A stretch of DNA of 34,983 nt from an uncultured Bacilli bacterium. GTDB taxonomy: Bacteria > Bacillota_I > Bacilli_A > RF39 > UBA660. The stretch lies in contig CALVHY010000058.1 of assembly GCA_944329205.1 (NCBI GenBank), forward strand, positions 1 to 34,983, in the 5' to 3' direction. Shown here piece after piece: positions 1 to 8,461 of this stretch. A program made the translations under genes and the position numbers. Numbering within the stretch: the first letter of the stretch is position 1; every line of letters begins with the position of its first letter. Under the pieces are notes generated by a model. It saw only the letters and a list, made by a program, of their open reading frames with translations. It did not search any database and was not told where the DNA came from.

Positions 1-42
1 CCTTCTATTATTAAGTATACCTGAAAATTGCTATTTAAACAA
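1..42 (-). promoter_or_regulatory. Promoter and Shine-Dalgarno of a gene beyond the left edge
   Basis: On the minus strand there is TTGTTT (37-42), a 17-nt spacer and TATACT (14-19), followed by AGAAGG (1-6) at the window edge. This is a good vegetative promoter plus ribosome binding site, so a minus-strand gene should start within about 10 nt outside the window. The gene itself is not visible. Confidence 0.7.
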
Positions 43-60
43 TACTTTTTTAAAAAAAGT

Positions 61-113
61 TTATTTTTTATAATACATAGTGACCCCAGGTTATTATGTA
101 TTATAAAAAATAA
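61..113. repeat. Perfect 19-bp inverted repeat, 15-nt loop
   Basis: Arms 61-79 and 95-113 are perfect reverse complements; the loop (80-94) is GTGACCCCAGGTTAT and is the only GC-containing part. Each arm carries TATAAT pointing into the loop (69-74 on plus, 100-105 on minus). It lies between the queA terminator and the promoter of the next gene. It could be a bidirectional terminator, an operator or a small palindromic element. The function is not decided by sequence. Confidence 0.85.
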
Positions 114-141
114 TTTGTGAATATAAACTGCATATTTTGAC

Positions 142-164
142 AAAAAAAGAGAGATTAATTCTCT
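142..164 (-). terminator. Intrinsic terminator of the folD-glyA-tmk-queA operon
   Basis: On the minus strand AGAGA (160-164) pairs with TCTCT (150-154) around a 5-nt loop and is followed by CTTTTTTTG. The 5' arm overlaps the queA stop codon (163-165). Confidence 0.75.
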
Positions 165-1185
165 ATTTAATAAACATGGCATCACCGAAAGAGAAAAAGC
201 GATATTCATCTTTTATAGCTTCTTGATAAGCGTTTAGGATGATTTCTCTTTTGGATAAAGCACTGACAAGCATAAGTAAAGTTGATTTAGGTAAGTGAAA
301 ATTCGTTATTAAACCATCAATAGCTAAAAACTTAAAGCCGGGATAAATAAAGATATCGGTATTGCCACTACACTCTTTAAACTCGTGATATTTATGCATG
401 ATTGTTTCAAGGGTTCTTGTTGAGGTTGTCCCAACAGCATAAATTTTTCTTCCTTCTTTTTTAGCAAGATTGAGTCTTTCAGCAACCTCTTTACTCATTT
501 GATAAAACTCACTGTGCATATGATGATTTAAAATATCATCGACTTCGACCGGTCTAAATGTCCCTAGGCCAACATGAAGCGTAATAAATAATATTTCTAC
601 ACCTTGGTTTTTTAATTCTTCTAATAGTTCCTCCGTAAAATGAAGACCAGCTGTAGGAGCAGCAGCACTGCCAATATTTTTGGCATAGACCGTTTGATAA
701 CGGTTTTGATCAGCTAGTTTTTCATGAATATAAGGAGGAAGAGGCATGGTGCCTAATTCCTCTAGTATGTTCATGAAAATACCTTCATATATTAACTTAA
801 CATGAACAAGACCTTCTGTCTGTTTTTCAATTACTTCGGCTTGTAATTTATGAGAAAAAGTAATGATAGTTCCTTTTTTTAATCTTTTTTGGGGACGAGA
901 TAAGCATTCCCATAAGTCATTTCCTAAATCTTTTAATAAAAGTAATTCAATAATAGCACCCGTATCTTTTTTAGTGCCAATTAGTCTTGCAGGAATAACT
1001 TTGGTATCATTAAGGACTAAGACATCCCCTTTTTTTAACTCTTTTGTTATATCATGAAAATGTTGGTGTTTTATTTCCCCGGTTATTTTATCTAAAACCA
1101 TAAGCTTGGATTCATCTCGTTTACTTATGGGGGTTTGAGCGATTAATTCGGGGGGTAAATTATAATCAAAATCACTTAGTTTCAT
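163..1185 (-). CDS. queA: S-adenosylmethionine:tRNA ribosyltransferase-isomerase QueA
   Basis: QueA transfers and isomerises the ribosyl group of SAM onto preQ1 at position 34 of tRNAs with GUN anticodons, giving epoxyqueuosine. The 340-residue length is normal. Family blocks are clear: [14 protein letters not shown] at the N terminus, [13 protein letters not shown] (172-184), HVGLGTF (204-210) and [10 protein letters not shown] (251-260). The ATG lies inside the last codons of tmk (14-nt overlap), with GAGGGATT upstream as a ribosome site, so it is translationally coupled. It is the last gene of the folD-glyA-tmk-queA operon and ends in a terminator that begins in its own stop codon. No preQ1 riboswitch or other queuosine gene is seen in the window. 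Confidence 0.97.
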   Translation of the reverse strand: MKLSDFDYNLPPELIAQTPISKRDESKLMVLDKITGEIKHQHFHDITKELKKGDVLVLNDTKVIPARLIGTKKDTGAIIELLLLKDLGNDLWECLSRPQKRLKKGTIITFSHKLQAEVIEKQTEGLVHVKLIYEGIFMNILEELGTMPLPPYIHEKLADQNRYQTVYAKNIGSAAAPTAGLHFTEELLEELKNQGVEILFITLHVGLGTFRPVEVDDILNHHMHSEFYQMSKEVAERLNLAKKEGRKIYAVGTTSTRTLETIMHKYHEFKECSGNTDIFIYPGFKFLAIDGLITNFHLPKSTLLMLVSALSKREIILNAYQEAIKDEYRFFSFGDAMFIK

Positions 1186-1855
1186 CTAATCCCTCTGTTT
1201 CTAAAAATATTTTTACTTTGGCTAGTATTTCTGCGGCTATATCATTTATTTTCCTTAATTCATTATTTTTTAAACAGTTAATTTTTTCATAATCATAAAT
1301 AGTAGATAATTCTAAATAAGCTGTCTCAGCCATACGTAGAATATTAACATTGGTCTTTTTCCCGCGAGATGCTTTTAACTTTAAGACATATTCATATGGT
1401 AAATATAAGAAGATGACATAATCAGGTCTCGGTAAATCAAGTAAAACAAATTCTAAATTATCAAGCCACTCATACATCATATTACGTTTTTTAAGATCTC
1501 TAATTTTGCCTCCTTGAAAAGCCATATTTGATTCAACATAGCGATTTAAAACAACGATATAGTCTTGATTTAAATAATCTTTAATCATCTTAATATTGTA
1601 AAGACGATCAGCGGCATAATAAAGACTAGATATTTTAGGATCAACATTTTCAATGCCCTCAGTAAAGTAAGAGGGACTATTTTTACCTAAATAAGCTTCA
1701 CCTATAATTTTACCTGTAGGTGAGTTATAATTAGGGAAACTAAAGCTAATAGCTTGATAACCTAAGGCTTGGAGAGAGGTAACTAAAATATCCGTTTGTG
1801 TTTGTTTACCAGAACAGTCCGTTCCTTCTATGACAATTAATTTACCTTTATGCAT
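1172..1855 (-). CDS. tmk: Thymidylate kinase (dTMP kinase), atypical P-loop type
   Basis: It phosphorylates dTMP to dTDP with ATP. The P-loop reads [12 protein letters not shown] (10-21); the DR[YH]-like motif is [14 protein letters not shown]. Its 227 residues are slightly longer than most bacterial Tmk (about 205-215). The SGKQTQ P-loop belongs to a subgroup unlike the common GPEGAGKTT form, so another deoxynucleoside monophosphate kinase activity cannot be excluded. The ribosome site TAGGTGAT overlaps the glyA stop, 8 bp before the ATG. The gene stops at a TGA inside queA. Adjacency to glyA and folD fits a thymidylate/folate operon: methylene-THF is the one-carbon donor for dTMP synthesis. 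Confidence 0.88.
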   Translation of the reverse strand: MHKGKLIVIEGTDCSGKQTQTDILVTSLQALGYQAISFSFPNYNSPTGKIIGEAYLGKNSPSYFTEGIENVDPKISSLYYAADRLYNIKMIKDYLNQDYIVVLNRYVESNMAFQGGKIRDLKKRNMMYEWLDNLEFVLLDLPRPDYVIFLYLPYEYVLKLKASRGKKTNVNILRMAETAYLELSTIYDYEKINCLKNNELRKINDIAAEILAKVKIFLETEGLDETK

Positions 1856-1863
1856 AATATCAC

Positions 1864-3087
1864 CTAATTATAAAGAGGAAACTTTTGGGTTAAAGCTAAA
1901 ACTTCATTGTTTAACTGGTTTAATCGATCTTGATTATCTTTATTTTTGAGAGCTTCGGCAATAATATGGCCAATAACCGCAAAATCCTCTTCTTTTAGGC
2001 CTCTTGTAGTCATAGCTGGCGTACCTAGCCTAATGCCACTGCAATGCATTGGAGATTCAGTTTCATTGGGTATTGTATTTTTATTAACGGTTATATGAAT
2101 TTGATCAAGAATTTCTTCAGCTTCTTTACCAGTTAGATTAAGGGATGATTTAACATCAACAAGCATTAAGTGGTTATCAGTAGTACCACTGATGATTTTT
2201 AGGCCTTCATTTTTGAGAGCTTGAGCTAAAGCTTTGGCATTTTTTAAAACTTGCTCTTGATAAGTTTTAAACTCAGGCTGCATAGCCTCATAAAAGCACT
2301 CTGCTTTAGCAGCAATAACGTGCATTAAAGGGCCTCCTTGAATACCAGGGAAAATAACTTTGTTGATCTTTTTGATTATTTCTTCGTTATTAGTAAGAAT
2401 TAAGCCTCCTCTTGGTCCTCTTAAGGTTTTATGAGTAGTTGATGAGACAACATCAGCATATAAAACAGGGTTTTCATGTAAATCAGCCGCGATAAGTCCT
2501 GCTATATGAGCCATATCAACAAATAAATAAGCACCAACTTCATGAGCTATTTCGCTAAATTTTTGAAAATCAATTTTTCTTGCATAAGCTGATGCTCCGG
2601 CGACAATCATTTTCGGTTTTTCTTTTTTAGCAATTCTTCTTATTTCTTCATAATCAAGCATCTGGGTTTTAGGATCGAGATTATAGGCAATAAATTGATA
2701 GTCATGGCCACTAAAGTTAGCAGGATTACCATGGGTTAAGTGGCCTCCGTGAGATAAGTTTAAACCTAGGACTTTGTCATTAGGTGACAATAAAGCTCGG
2801 TATACAGCCATATTGGCACTGGAGCCACTGTGGGGTTGAACATTAGCATACTTAGCATGAAATAATTTGGTTGCATACTCTATAGCTAGCATTTCCACAG
2901 TATCTACATTTACACAACCCCCGTAATATCTTTTTTTAGGATATCCTTCAGCATATTTATTAGTAAATATACTTCCTTGTAAGGCTAAAATATTTTTAGA
3001 TACGTAATTTTCCGATGCAATTAATTCAATATTATCTTGTTGCCTTTTAGTTTCTTTTTCTAAGGCTTCTTTGATTTTAGGATCCAT
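1864..3087 (-). CDS. glyA: Serine hydroxymethyltransferase GlyA
   Basis: PLP enzyme converting serine and THF to glycine and 5,10-methylene-THF. Its 407 residues match the family. The PLP lysine is K220 in [24 protein letters not shown] near residue 21, HSGSSAN (86-92) and the DMAHIAGL block (191-198) are conserved. The start is ATG with AAAGGAAAAGGTGAT upstream. The gene begins immediately after the folD stop codon, so the two are coupled. The product methylene-THF is the substrate of FolD, the preceding gene. Confidence 0.98.
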   Translation of the reverse strand: MDPKIKEALEKETKRQQDNIELIASENYVSKNILALQGSIFTNKYAEGYPKKRYYGGCVNVDTVEMLAIEYATKLFHAKYANVQPHSGSSANMAVYRALLSPNDKVLGLNLSHGGHLTHGNPANFSGHDYQFIAYNLDPKTQMLDYEEIRRIAKKEKPKMIVAGASAYARKIDFQKFSEIAHEVGAYLFVDMAHIAGLIAADLHENPVLYADVVSSTTHKTLRGPRGGLILTNNEEIIKKINKVIFPGIQGGPLMHVIAAKAECFYEAMQPEFKTYQEQVLKNAKALAQALKNEGLKIISGTTDNHLMLVDVKSSLNLTGKEAEEILDQIHITVNKNTIPNETESPMHCSGIRLGTPAMTTRGLKEEDFAVIGHIIAEALKNKDNQDRLNQLNNEVLALTQKFPLYN

Positions 3088-3930
3088 CTAATCACCTTTT
3101 CCTTTCGCTTGCTTTACAACATTAGATAATAACATTGTAATAGTCATGGGTCCTACCCCTCCTGGTACGGGGGTAATTAAACTAGCTTTTTTCGATACGG
3201 AGGCAAAATCAACATCACCATAAAGGTGGCCTGCAATATAATTAGTTCCCACATCAATAACAATAGCGTTTTCTTTGACATATTCAGCTGTGATGAATTT
3301 GGCTTGCCCGATGGCCACAATTAAAATATCAGCTTGCTGGGTTATTTGGGCTAAATTTAGGGTTTTATCATGAGCAATTGTTACCGTAGCTCCCCGATTT
3401 AATAATAACATGGCCATAGGTCTACCAACAATTAAGCTAGCTCCAACTACGACAACGTGTTTACCAGTAACATCCACTTTTTCATACTCTAGCATTTTTA
3501 AAATCCCTAAGGGTGTAGCAGCAATGATATGTTCCTGATCACTAATTAAAGCTCCTAAATTGTAAAGACCAAAACCGTCTACATCTTTTTCTTTGGCAAC
3601 ATACGAAATGATATGGTTTTCATCAAAACAACTAGGTAAGGGACTTTGAACTAGTATGCCGTGAATGCGATCATCACAATTTAATTGCTTGATCTGATCA
3701 ATAATTTCTTCTTCCCTATTAGTTTGATCGAAACGATATAATAAAGCATTAAGGCCAAGCTCCTTACATGCCTTCATTTTATTGCGGACATAAATTTCAC
3801 TAGCAGGATCGTTTCCTACTAAGATAATTCCTAAACCAGGAGTTATTTCTTGGTTTTTTAGGGCATCTATTTCTTTTTTTAAGTTTTTTCTAATTTCTTG
3901 GGCTATTAATTTGCCATCTATTATTTTCAT
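3088..3930 (-). CDS. folD: Methylene-THF dehydrogenase / methenyl-THF cyclohydrolase FolD
   Basis: Bifunctional enzyme interconverting 5,10-methylene-THF, 5,10-methenyl-THF and 10-formyl-THF. I start it at the ATG at 3930 (MKIIDGKLIAQEI), because GAAAGGAGAATCTT lies just upstream and the family begins here; the open frame runs 13 codons further without support. That gives 280 residues, the normal length. Visible motifs are YVRNKMKA with Y47 and catalytic K51, the nucleotide-binding VVVVGASLIVGRPMA, and PVPGGVGPMTI near the end. It is the first gene of the operon, 88 bp after ruvB, with no clear terminator between, so readthrough from ruvB is possible. Confidence 0.96.
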   Translation of the reverse strand: MKIIDGKLIAQEIRKNLKKEIDALKNQEITPGLGIILVGNDPASEIYVRNKMKACKELGLNALLYRFDQTNREEEIIDQIKQLNCDDRIHGILVQSPLPSCFDENHIISYVAKEKDVDGFGLYNLGALISDQEHIIAATPLGILKMLEYEKVDVTGKHVVVVGASLIVGRPMAMLLLNRGATVTIAHDKTLNLAQITQQADILIVAIGQAKFITAEYVKENAIVIDVGTNYIAGHLYGDVDFASVSKKASLITPVPGGVGPMTITMLLSNVVKQAKGKGD

Positions 3931-4018
3931 AAGATTCTCCTTTCGTTTTCTATTTGGTTTTTTCATCAAAAACGAAACACTTGAATTTTTACAATATATA
4001 AAATCATGTAAATTACCT

Positions 4019-5026
4019 CTAAAAAAGAGAGCCTTGTCTTACTATTTTTAAATGTTCGTAAGCTTTTTCAGTAGCCATTCTTCCCCTTTGGGTTCTTTTA
4101 ATAAAACCTTCTTGTAATAAAAATGGTTCAACAACATCTTCAATCGTAGTTACTTCCTCACCAATAGCAGTGGCAATGGTCTCAACTCCAACAGGGCCAC
4201 CATTAAATTTGGTGATTAAAGCCGTTAAGTATTCAATATCAATTTGATCTAAACCATATTCGTCAACTTGTAATCTTTTGAGACTGTCAATGGTTATTTG
4301 ATAATCAATTTGACCACTACCTTCAACTAAAGCAAAATCGCGAACTCTTTTAAACAAACGGTTGGCTACTCTTGGGGTTTTGCGACAACGTTTAGCTATT
4401 TCTAAGGCTGCATCATCGTCTATTTCCATATTTAAAACTCTTCCCGTTCGTTTAACTATTTGCTTTAGTTCACTATCTTTGTAGTAATTTAGCTTGGAGA
4501 CGATGCCAAAACGGTCTCTTAGGGGACTTGATAAATCTCCTGCCCGAGTGGTGGCACCGACTAAGGTAAAGGGGGGTAAATCAATTTTGATACTACGACT
4601 TTTGCCTTCGGCACCAATAATAATGTCTAATTCAAAATCTTCCATAGCAGGATAAAGGATTTCTTCAACAAACTTGGGCATACGGTGAATTTCATCAATA
4701 AATAAAACATCTCCCGGTTCAATCGTTGATAAAACGGCGGCGAGATCGCCACTTTTTTCTAAAGATGGGCCACTGGTGGTTTTAATATTGCTACCTAGTT
4801 CATTGGCAATAATGTGGGCAAGAGTTGTCTTACCAAGCCCAGGAGGACCGTATAAAAGAACATGATCAAGAGATTCGCCACGCATTTTGGCGGCTTCAAT
4901 AAATACTTTTAAATTGGCTTTTATCTCATCTTGACCTATATATTCATTTAGAGTTTGAGGTCTTAAGGTTTCTTCAAAATTATCTGTTGATATAGTTTTT
5001 GTATCTAATATATTTTCTTCTTCCAT
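4019..5026 (-). CDS. ruvB: Holliday junction branch-migration ATPase RuvB
   Basis: Hexameric AAA+ motor that works with RuvA to move Holliday junctions. 335 residues, normal length. Walker A is GPPGLGKT (60-67), Walker B is VLFIDEIHR (D111, E112), sensor 1 with arginine is GATTRAG, and the C-terminal winged helix contains [16 protein letters not shown]. The ATG follows an AAGGAGG site and starts 1 nt after the HAD gene stop. Third gene of the ruvA-HAD-ruvB operon. RuvC is not in the window. Confidence 0.98.
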   Translation of the reverse strand: MEEENILDTKTISTDNFEETLRPQTLNEYIGQDEIKANLKVFIEAAKMRGESLDHVLLYGPPGLGKTTLAHIIANELGSNIKTTSGPSLEKSGDLAAVLSTIEPGDVLFIDEIHRMPKFVEEILYPAMEDFELDIIIGAEGKSRSIKIDLPPFTLVGATTRAGDLSSPLRDRFGIVSKLNYYKDSELKQIVKRTGRVLNMEIDDDAALEIAKRCRKTPRVANRLFKRVRDFALVEGSGQIDYQITIDSLKRLQVDEYGLDQIDIEYLTALITKFNGGPVGVETIATAIGEEVTTIEDVVEPFLLQEGFIKRTQRGRMATEKAYEHLKIVRQGSLF

Positions 5027-5027
5027 T

Positions 5028-5540
5028 TTAAACCTCCTTTTTTAAATATTCTAATATTTCATACCAATTTTGAAAGCTAGGATATTTTGAGCTTTGATTC
5101 ATACACAAACATTTAATGCCATATTTAGATACGTTATCTAAAACTTGTTCTTTGTCATCAATAAATAAATCAATATTTTCCTTATAGGCTTTCTTGCCTT
5201 TTTTTGATTGCTTAAAATATATTTTATCATATTTTAAATTATTTTGGGAAAGAAATGCCAAGGTGTCTTTGATACTACCATGATAATATTTATTGTTGCG
5301 GGCAGTTATGATAACTATTTTATCGTTATTTTCATGAAAATAGTTAAAAGCTTCCCTAACACCAGCGACTAATTCATATTTACTGCGCATCTTTGATAAA
5401 TTTTTCTTTAAAAACTTAACATATTCTTTGGGGGGAAGAAGTTTATAGTCTTCATATTGGGGGTAATCTTTTTTTAAGTATTCATAAATCGTTTCTTTGG
5501 TCTTAGTAATGGTGTTATCAATATCAATGCCAATAGTCAT
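5028..5540 (-). CDS. HAD-superfamily hydrolase, 5'-nucleotidase (NT5C-like)
   Basis: A 170-residue HAD phosphatase. Motif I is DIDNT (nucleophile D6, acid D8), motif II is IITAR (T79), motif III is probably a lysine in KQSKKGKK (about 110-117) and motif IV is DLFIDDKEQ (124-132). The layout matches the small cytosolic deoxynucleotidase/NT5C-like group; the substrate is not shown by the sequence. Its ATG overlaps the ruvA TGA (ATGA), and ruvB starts 1 nt after its stop, so it is locked between ruvA and ruvB. A role in nucleotide salvage or clean-up during repair is only an inference from position. Confidence 0.85.
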   Translation of the reverse strand: MTIGIDIDNTITKTKETIYEYLKKDYPQYEDYKLLPPKEYVKFLKKNLSKMRSKYELVAGVREAFNYFHENNDKIVIITARNNKYYHGSIKDTLAFLSQNNLKYDKIYFKQSKKGKKAYKENIDLFIDDKEQVLDNVSKYGIKCLCMNQSSKYPSFQNWYEILEYLKKEV

Positions 5541-6091
5541 TTTAACATTAACCTTAAAGCTTCTTTTACTTGTTCTTCTATTTCTAGGGAAGCATTAACT
5601 TTAGGTAATATTTTTTTGATTTCGCTATTTTTGTAACCTAAACTTTCTAAGACACTTACTAACTCATCAAAATTACCACTTAAATCAATATCGGTTTTAT
5701 GAGCTAATTTTCCTTTTAAATCGAGAATAATTTGCCTTGCTAATTTTTCACCAATTTTGGGAAATTTCGTCAAATATAATACATTTTCTCTATCTATAGC
5801 ATCAATTATACCCGCAATACTACCAGTGGCAAGCATCGGTAATGCCATTTTAGGGCCCAATCCTTTAACGTTAATTAATTTTAAAAACAACGCTCTTTCG
5901 TCTTTAGTTTTAAAACCATATAAAGAGTATTCATCTTCTTTTACTTGATTATATAAATAAACTTTTGCTTCCTTGTTTAGTTCAAAACTAAAAGGATTGG
6001 CCACAAATACAGTATAGCCGATATTATTATTTTCTATGACAATATGATTGCTTTCTTGATCGGTTATTTTACCTATAATATAATTATACAT
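5537..6091 (-). CDS. ruvA: Holliday junction DNA-binding protein RuvA
   Basis: Tetrameric junction-binding partner of RuvB. 184 residues, a little short for RuvA (usually about 190-205). The N-terminal OB fold starts MYNYIIGKIT; the helix-hairpin-helix region has LKLINVKGLGPKMALPML and FPKIGEKLARQIILDLK; the C-terminal domain III (LVSVLESLGYKNSEI) binds RuvB. The ribosome site GGTGATAGG lies just before the ATG. First gene of the operon. A putative small RNA or leader lies upstream (6161-6270). Ends with TGA overlapping the next start. Confidence 0.97.
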   Translation of the reverse strand: MYNYIIGKITDQESNHIVIENNNIGYTVFVANPFSFELNKEAKVYLYNQVKEDEYSLYGFKTKDERALFLKLINVKGLGPKMALPMLATGSIAGIIDAIDRENVLYLTKFPKIGEKLARQIILDLKGKLAHKTDIDLSGNFDELVSVLESLGYKNSEIKKILPKVNASLEIEEQVKEALRLMLK

Positions 6092-6160
6092 CCTATCACC
6101 CTATAAATATAATAGCATACAATAGTTTAAAAGTATAGATGCTAAATTAAATTTAACCAA

Positions 6161-6190
6161 AAGAAAAACAACTTATAAGCTGTTTTTCTT
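6161..6190 (-). terminator. Intrinsic terminator of the putative small RNA
   Basis: On the minus strand AAGAAAAACAGCTT pairs with AAGTTGTTTTTCTT, about 13 bp with one G-U, closed by a TATA loop. The U-rich 3' arm serves as the T tract. It lies about 70 bp before the ruvA start. Confidence 0.7.
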
Positions 6191-6270
6191 GCCTAAGGGA
6201 TCCCGTACTTAACATACGATTAGAACCTTCGCATCTATATACTTGGTTCGATACACCTTAAAGGTCTTCT
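6161..6270 (-). ncRNA. Putative small RNA or leader upstream of ruvA (about 110 nt)
   Basis: There is no ORF here, but a promoter (6277-6304), a folded body and a terminator (6161-6190) form a transcription unit. In the transcript UAAGG (near 6257-6261) pairs with CCUUA (6193-6197), and inside it GAACC (6245-6249) pairs with GGUUC (6222-6226). That leaves a large internal bulge on the 3' side and a terminal loop containing UAUAGAUGC. The long closed rod with a central bubble recalls 6S RNA, but the length is short and I cannot match a known consensus. SRP RNA, tmRNA and RNase P motifs are absent. Alternatively it is an attenuator leader of ruvA. Confidence 0.5.
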
Positions 6271-6276
6271 AAAATT

Positions 6277-6304
6277 ATTATACCATCTTTTTTTTAATTT
6301 GCAA
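6277..6304 (-). promoter_or_regulatory. Promoter of the putative small RNA
   Basis: On the minus strand there is TTGCAA (6299-6304), a 16-nt spacer and a perfect TATAAT (6277-6282). The predicted start is near 6270. The -35 lies inside the last codons of the DUF3800 gene. Confidence 0.6.
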
Positions 6305-6998
6305 CCTTTTGTGCTTTAGTTTTAGCTATTTGTTTTAAACTGGGATCACTGCCAAAGAGCTTAAAAGGAAATTTAGAGATGTAAGTTTGATAAAACTTGG
6401 GGATGCGACGAGATAAATCTTCATGATGGCAGTTATACTTTTTCCATATTAAATTGGCAATATAATCAGCCATTTGAATATCTTTGTTATCTTTGGAGTC
6501 TAAATATTTTACTTTAACTTCTAAATCTAAGACTTCAAACTCCCACGCTAAAAAGGTTTCTAAATCTTTTAAGTTTTTTACGGAAGTATTGCGATTATCA
6601 ACTCTTAATTCAATCTTGGAAGTTTTTAGTATAGGTAAGTTACACTTGAATAAATATTGGAGAAGATTTTTTACAAAAAAATTGTAAGCTACGTTTTCGG
6701 AAGCACCAAATTTAGATAGGTTATCTTTGTCAATAACAATAGCAATCGGAATAACCCCAGGAAGAGAATATAATTCGTTTAAAAATAAAGCTTGTTGACT
6801 ACTGTTGATTTTAGATGCTTTTAATTCAATTTTGGTATTAAGGGAAATGTTTTTGCGTTTTTTAACAATTTCTTCTATCCGTTTATGGGCTGATGTCACC
6901 TTGTGAAGCTCTCTTGTCATAAAACCAGCGATAACAAAAAAGCGTTCCTTTTTTAAATGCATGGCCCCGGATTCATCCAAGACAATATATGTTTTCAT
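6294..6998 (-). CDS. DUF3800 domain protein
   Basis: A 234-residue member of the DUF3800 family, proteins with an RNase H-like fold of unsettled function that are often found near mobile or defence genes. Visible family features are the opening YIVLDESG with D8 and E9, GFMTRE shortly after, a central acidic strand (IELRVDNRN) and the closing DIQMADYIANLIW block with its aspartates. It starts at ATG with GGCGGGTG upstream. It stands alone between tRNA-Arg and the small RNA, in the same orientation. Position next to a tRNA is compatible with acquired DNA, but base composition looks like its neighbours. The function is unknown. Confidence 0.85.
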   Translation of the reverse strand: MKTYIVLDESGAMHLKKERFFVIAGFMTRELHKVTSAHKRIEEIVKKRKNISLNTKIELKASKINSSQQALFLNELYSLPGVIPIAIVIDKDNLSKFGASENVAYNFFVKNLLQYLFKCNLPILKTSKIELRVDNRNTSVKNLKDLETFLAWEFEVLDLEVKVKYLDSKDNKDIQMADYIANLIWKKYNCHHEDLSRRIPKFYQTYISKFPFKLFGSDPSLKQIAKTKAQKVAN

Positions 6999-7033
6999 TT
7001 TTCACCCGCCTTTATCAACCTTGATGTTGCCAT

Positions 7034-7058
7034 ATAAAAAGAAAAATAATATTTTCTT
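7034..7058 (-). terminator. Terminator downstream of tRNA-Arg
   Basis: On the minus strand AAGAAAA (7052-7058) pairs with TTTTCTT (7039-7045) around a 6-nt loop and runs into TTTTTAT. It lies about 70 nt after the tRNA 3' end and before DUF3800. Confidence 0.6.
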
Positions 7059-7126
7059 AATTTTGATGCTTTAGGGTTATTAGAAACATATACTCTTTTT
7101 TATATAATATAACTATTAAACAATAA

Positions 7127-7203
7127 TGGTGTCCCAAGCGCGATTCGAACGCGCGATCTCTAGCGTCGGAGGCTAGCATTCTATCCAGCTGAACTATTGG
7201 GAC
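7127..7203 (-). tRNA. tRNA-Arg (anticodon CCG), CCA encoded
   Basis: Cloverleaf on the minus strand: the acceptor GTCCCAA (7197-7203) pairs with TTGGGAC (7131-7137), the discriminator is A, and CCA is encoded at 7127-7129. The D arm contains AGCTGGATAGA. The anticodon stem CTAGC/GCTAG encloses the loop CTCCGAC, anticodon CCG, reading CGG. The T arm is GCGCG-TTCGAAT-CGCGC. It is a stand-alone gene. Confidence 0.97.
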
Positions 7204-7213
7204 ATATCTATAT

Positions 7214-7259
7214 TTTAACATAAATATTTAATTAAAAAAAGGACTGTTTTTATGTTAAA
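7214..7259. repeat. Perfect 11-bp inverted repeat upstream of tRNA-Arg
   Basis: TTTAACATAAA (7214-7224) and TTTATGTTAAA (7249-7259) are exact reverse complements separated by 24 nt. The repeat lies 11 bp upstream of the tRNA, where its promoter should be; a TAAAAT -10-like box overlaps the inner arm. It could be a regulatory site or chance in AT-rich DNA. The rest of 7204-7374 shows no gene. Confidence 0.6.
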
Positions 7260-7374
7260 GCACTAATTTTTTAAATATTGAATTGCAAAAGTAAATTCCA
7301 CTATAATTTTTAAAACTGTAGAAGTTACTTCTTCAAAATGGAATTTATTTTTGAAATTGAGCTAATTTTTTAAA

Positions 7375-7404
7375 TTAAAAAAGATTTACCTTTTAAGTAA
7401 ATCT
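7375..7404 (-). terminator. Terminator of cdsA-rseP, overlapping the rseP stop
   Basis: On the minus strand AGATTTAC (7397-7404) pairs with GTAAATCT (7382-7389), with a 7-nt loop, followed by TTTTTTAA. The 5' arm includes two bases of the rseP TAG (7403-7405). Confidence 0.85.
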
Positions 7405-8452
7405 AAAATCTTATAATATCAAAGACGGTAATATAAATCATCAGAAGGATAATTAGGAAGAAGAAAACCATGTGGCAGGCATTTTCAAATTTAGCATTAA
7501 TGGGACTACCTTTTATTTTTTCAATGATTAAAAAGAGGATTCTGCCTCCATCAAAGGCGGGAATTGGTAAAATATTAATTAAACCAACATTTATACTTAA
7601 AAAAGCAACTAAATAAACGATTTGGGCCGCGCCCATCGATAAACTTTGACCAACAACTTGATATATACCTACGGGTCCTGATAAACTGCTTAAAGATATT
7701 TTCCCCGTAAATAAATTAATTACTGTAAGCCACATAGTAGAAATTAAACTCCAAAATCTGGCAAAGGCATATTTAAGACTAGCCCATAAACCGCGTTCTT
7801 CGGTTTGCTTAATACCGAAGCCAAAGGTTTTTTGCTCTTCTCCGGATTCGGTTTTAGTAACATCCGGTTCAAGTTCTAAAGTGATAACTTCCCCATCGCG
7901 TTCTACTTCAAATTCATAAATGTTACTTTCGTTTTTTAAATATAGAACAATTTGGGTTTGATCCCAGGTAGATACATTATGGCCATTAATGGATAAAATG
8001 AGATCGTCTGCTTGTAAGCCTCCGGTGGCGGCCCCGGATGAGGCTAAGATGGTGCCAACTCTTGGTTCTAAACTGTTGGCGCCCCAAATTAGGGCCATTA
8101 AAAATAAAATTAAAATAGCAAGAATAAAGTTGTTGATGACACCGGCAGCTAAAATAATAACTCTTTGCCACCATTTTTTGTTACACATAAAATCTTCTTT
8201 TTTTATCGTCTTGGTATCATCATCTTCATATACTTCTCCGGCCATCGAAACAAAACCACCGATTGGTAAAGCTCGAAGGTTGTAATTTATGCCATCACGC
8301 CCTTTATGGCTTTTAACAAGAGGGCCCATACCAATAGAAAACTCATAAATGTGCACCCCGGCTTTTTTGGCGGTAATAAAATGGCCAAATTCATGAACTA
8401 AAATGATGAGTCCTAAAATAAAGATTAATAATATTAATGTAATAAACCACAT
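7403..8452 (-). CDS. rseP: Site-2 intramembrane zinc metalloprotease RseP/RasP
   Basis: Membrane-embedded protease that cuts anti-sigma factors and leftover signal peptides after site-1 cleavage. 349 residues. Zinc-binding HEFGH is at 20-24 in the first TM segment. A PDZ domain covers roughly 120-210 (GTILASSG...DLILSINGHNV). The second catalytic block is NILPIPAFDGGRILF near 295, and the C-terminal TM ends the protein. The ribosome site AGGAGG is formed at the cdsA end (9-bp gap), the classic cdsA-rseP pairing. The B. subtilis neighbours uppS, dxr and proS are missing here. It is terminated by a hairpin that begins in the stop codon. Confidence 0.95.
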   Translation of the reverse strand: MWFITLILLIFILGLIILVHEFGHFITAKKAGVHIYEFSIGMGPLVKSHKGRDGINYNLRALPIGGFVSMAGEVYEDDDTKTIKKEDFMCNKKWWQRVIILAAGVINNFILAILILFLMALIWGANSLEPRVGTILASSGAATGGLQADDLILSINGHNVSTWDQTQIVLYLKNESNIYEFEVERDGEVITLELEPDVTKTESGEEQKTFGFGIKQTEERGLWASLKYAFARFWSLISTMWLTVINLFTGKISLSSLSGPVGIYQVVGQSLSMGAAQIVYLVAFLSINVGLINILPIPAFDGGRILFLIIEKIKGSPINAKFENACHMVFFFLIILLMIYITVFDIIRF

Positions 8453-8461
8453 AATGTCCTC

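Noticed and set aside
6191-6270. tRNA-like gene on plus strand (GGTTCGATA resembles a T loop, TAAGG/CCTTA ends pair)
   Set aside because: The acceptor stem pairs only 5 bp, the T stem does not close, and no valid anticodon arm forms. The minus-strand promoter and terminator fit better.
6294-6998. DUF3800 as part of a defence island
   Set aside because: The neighbours are ruvAB, a tRNA and core genes; nothing else defence-like is present, so I leave the function open.
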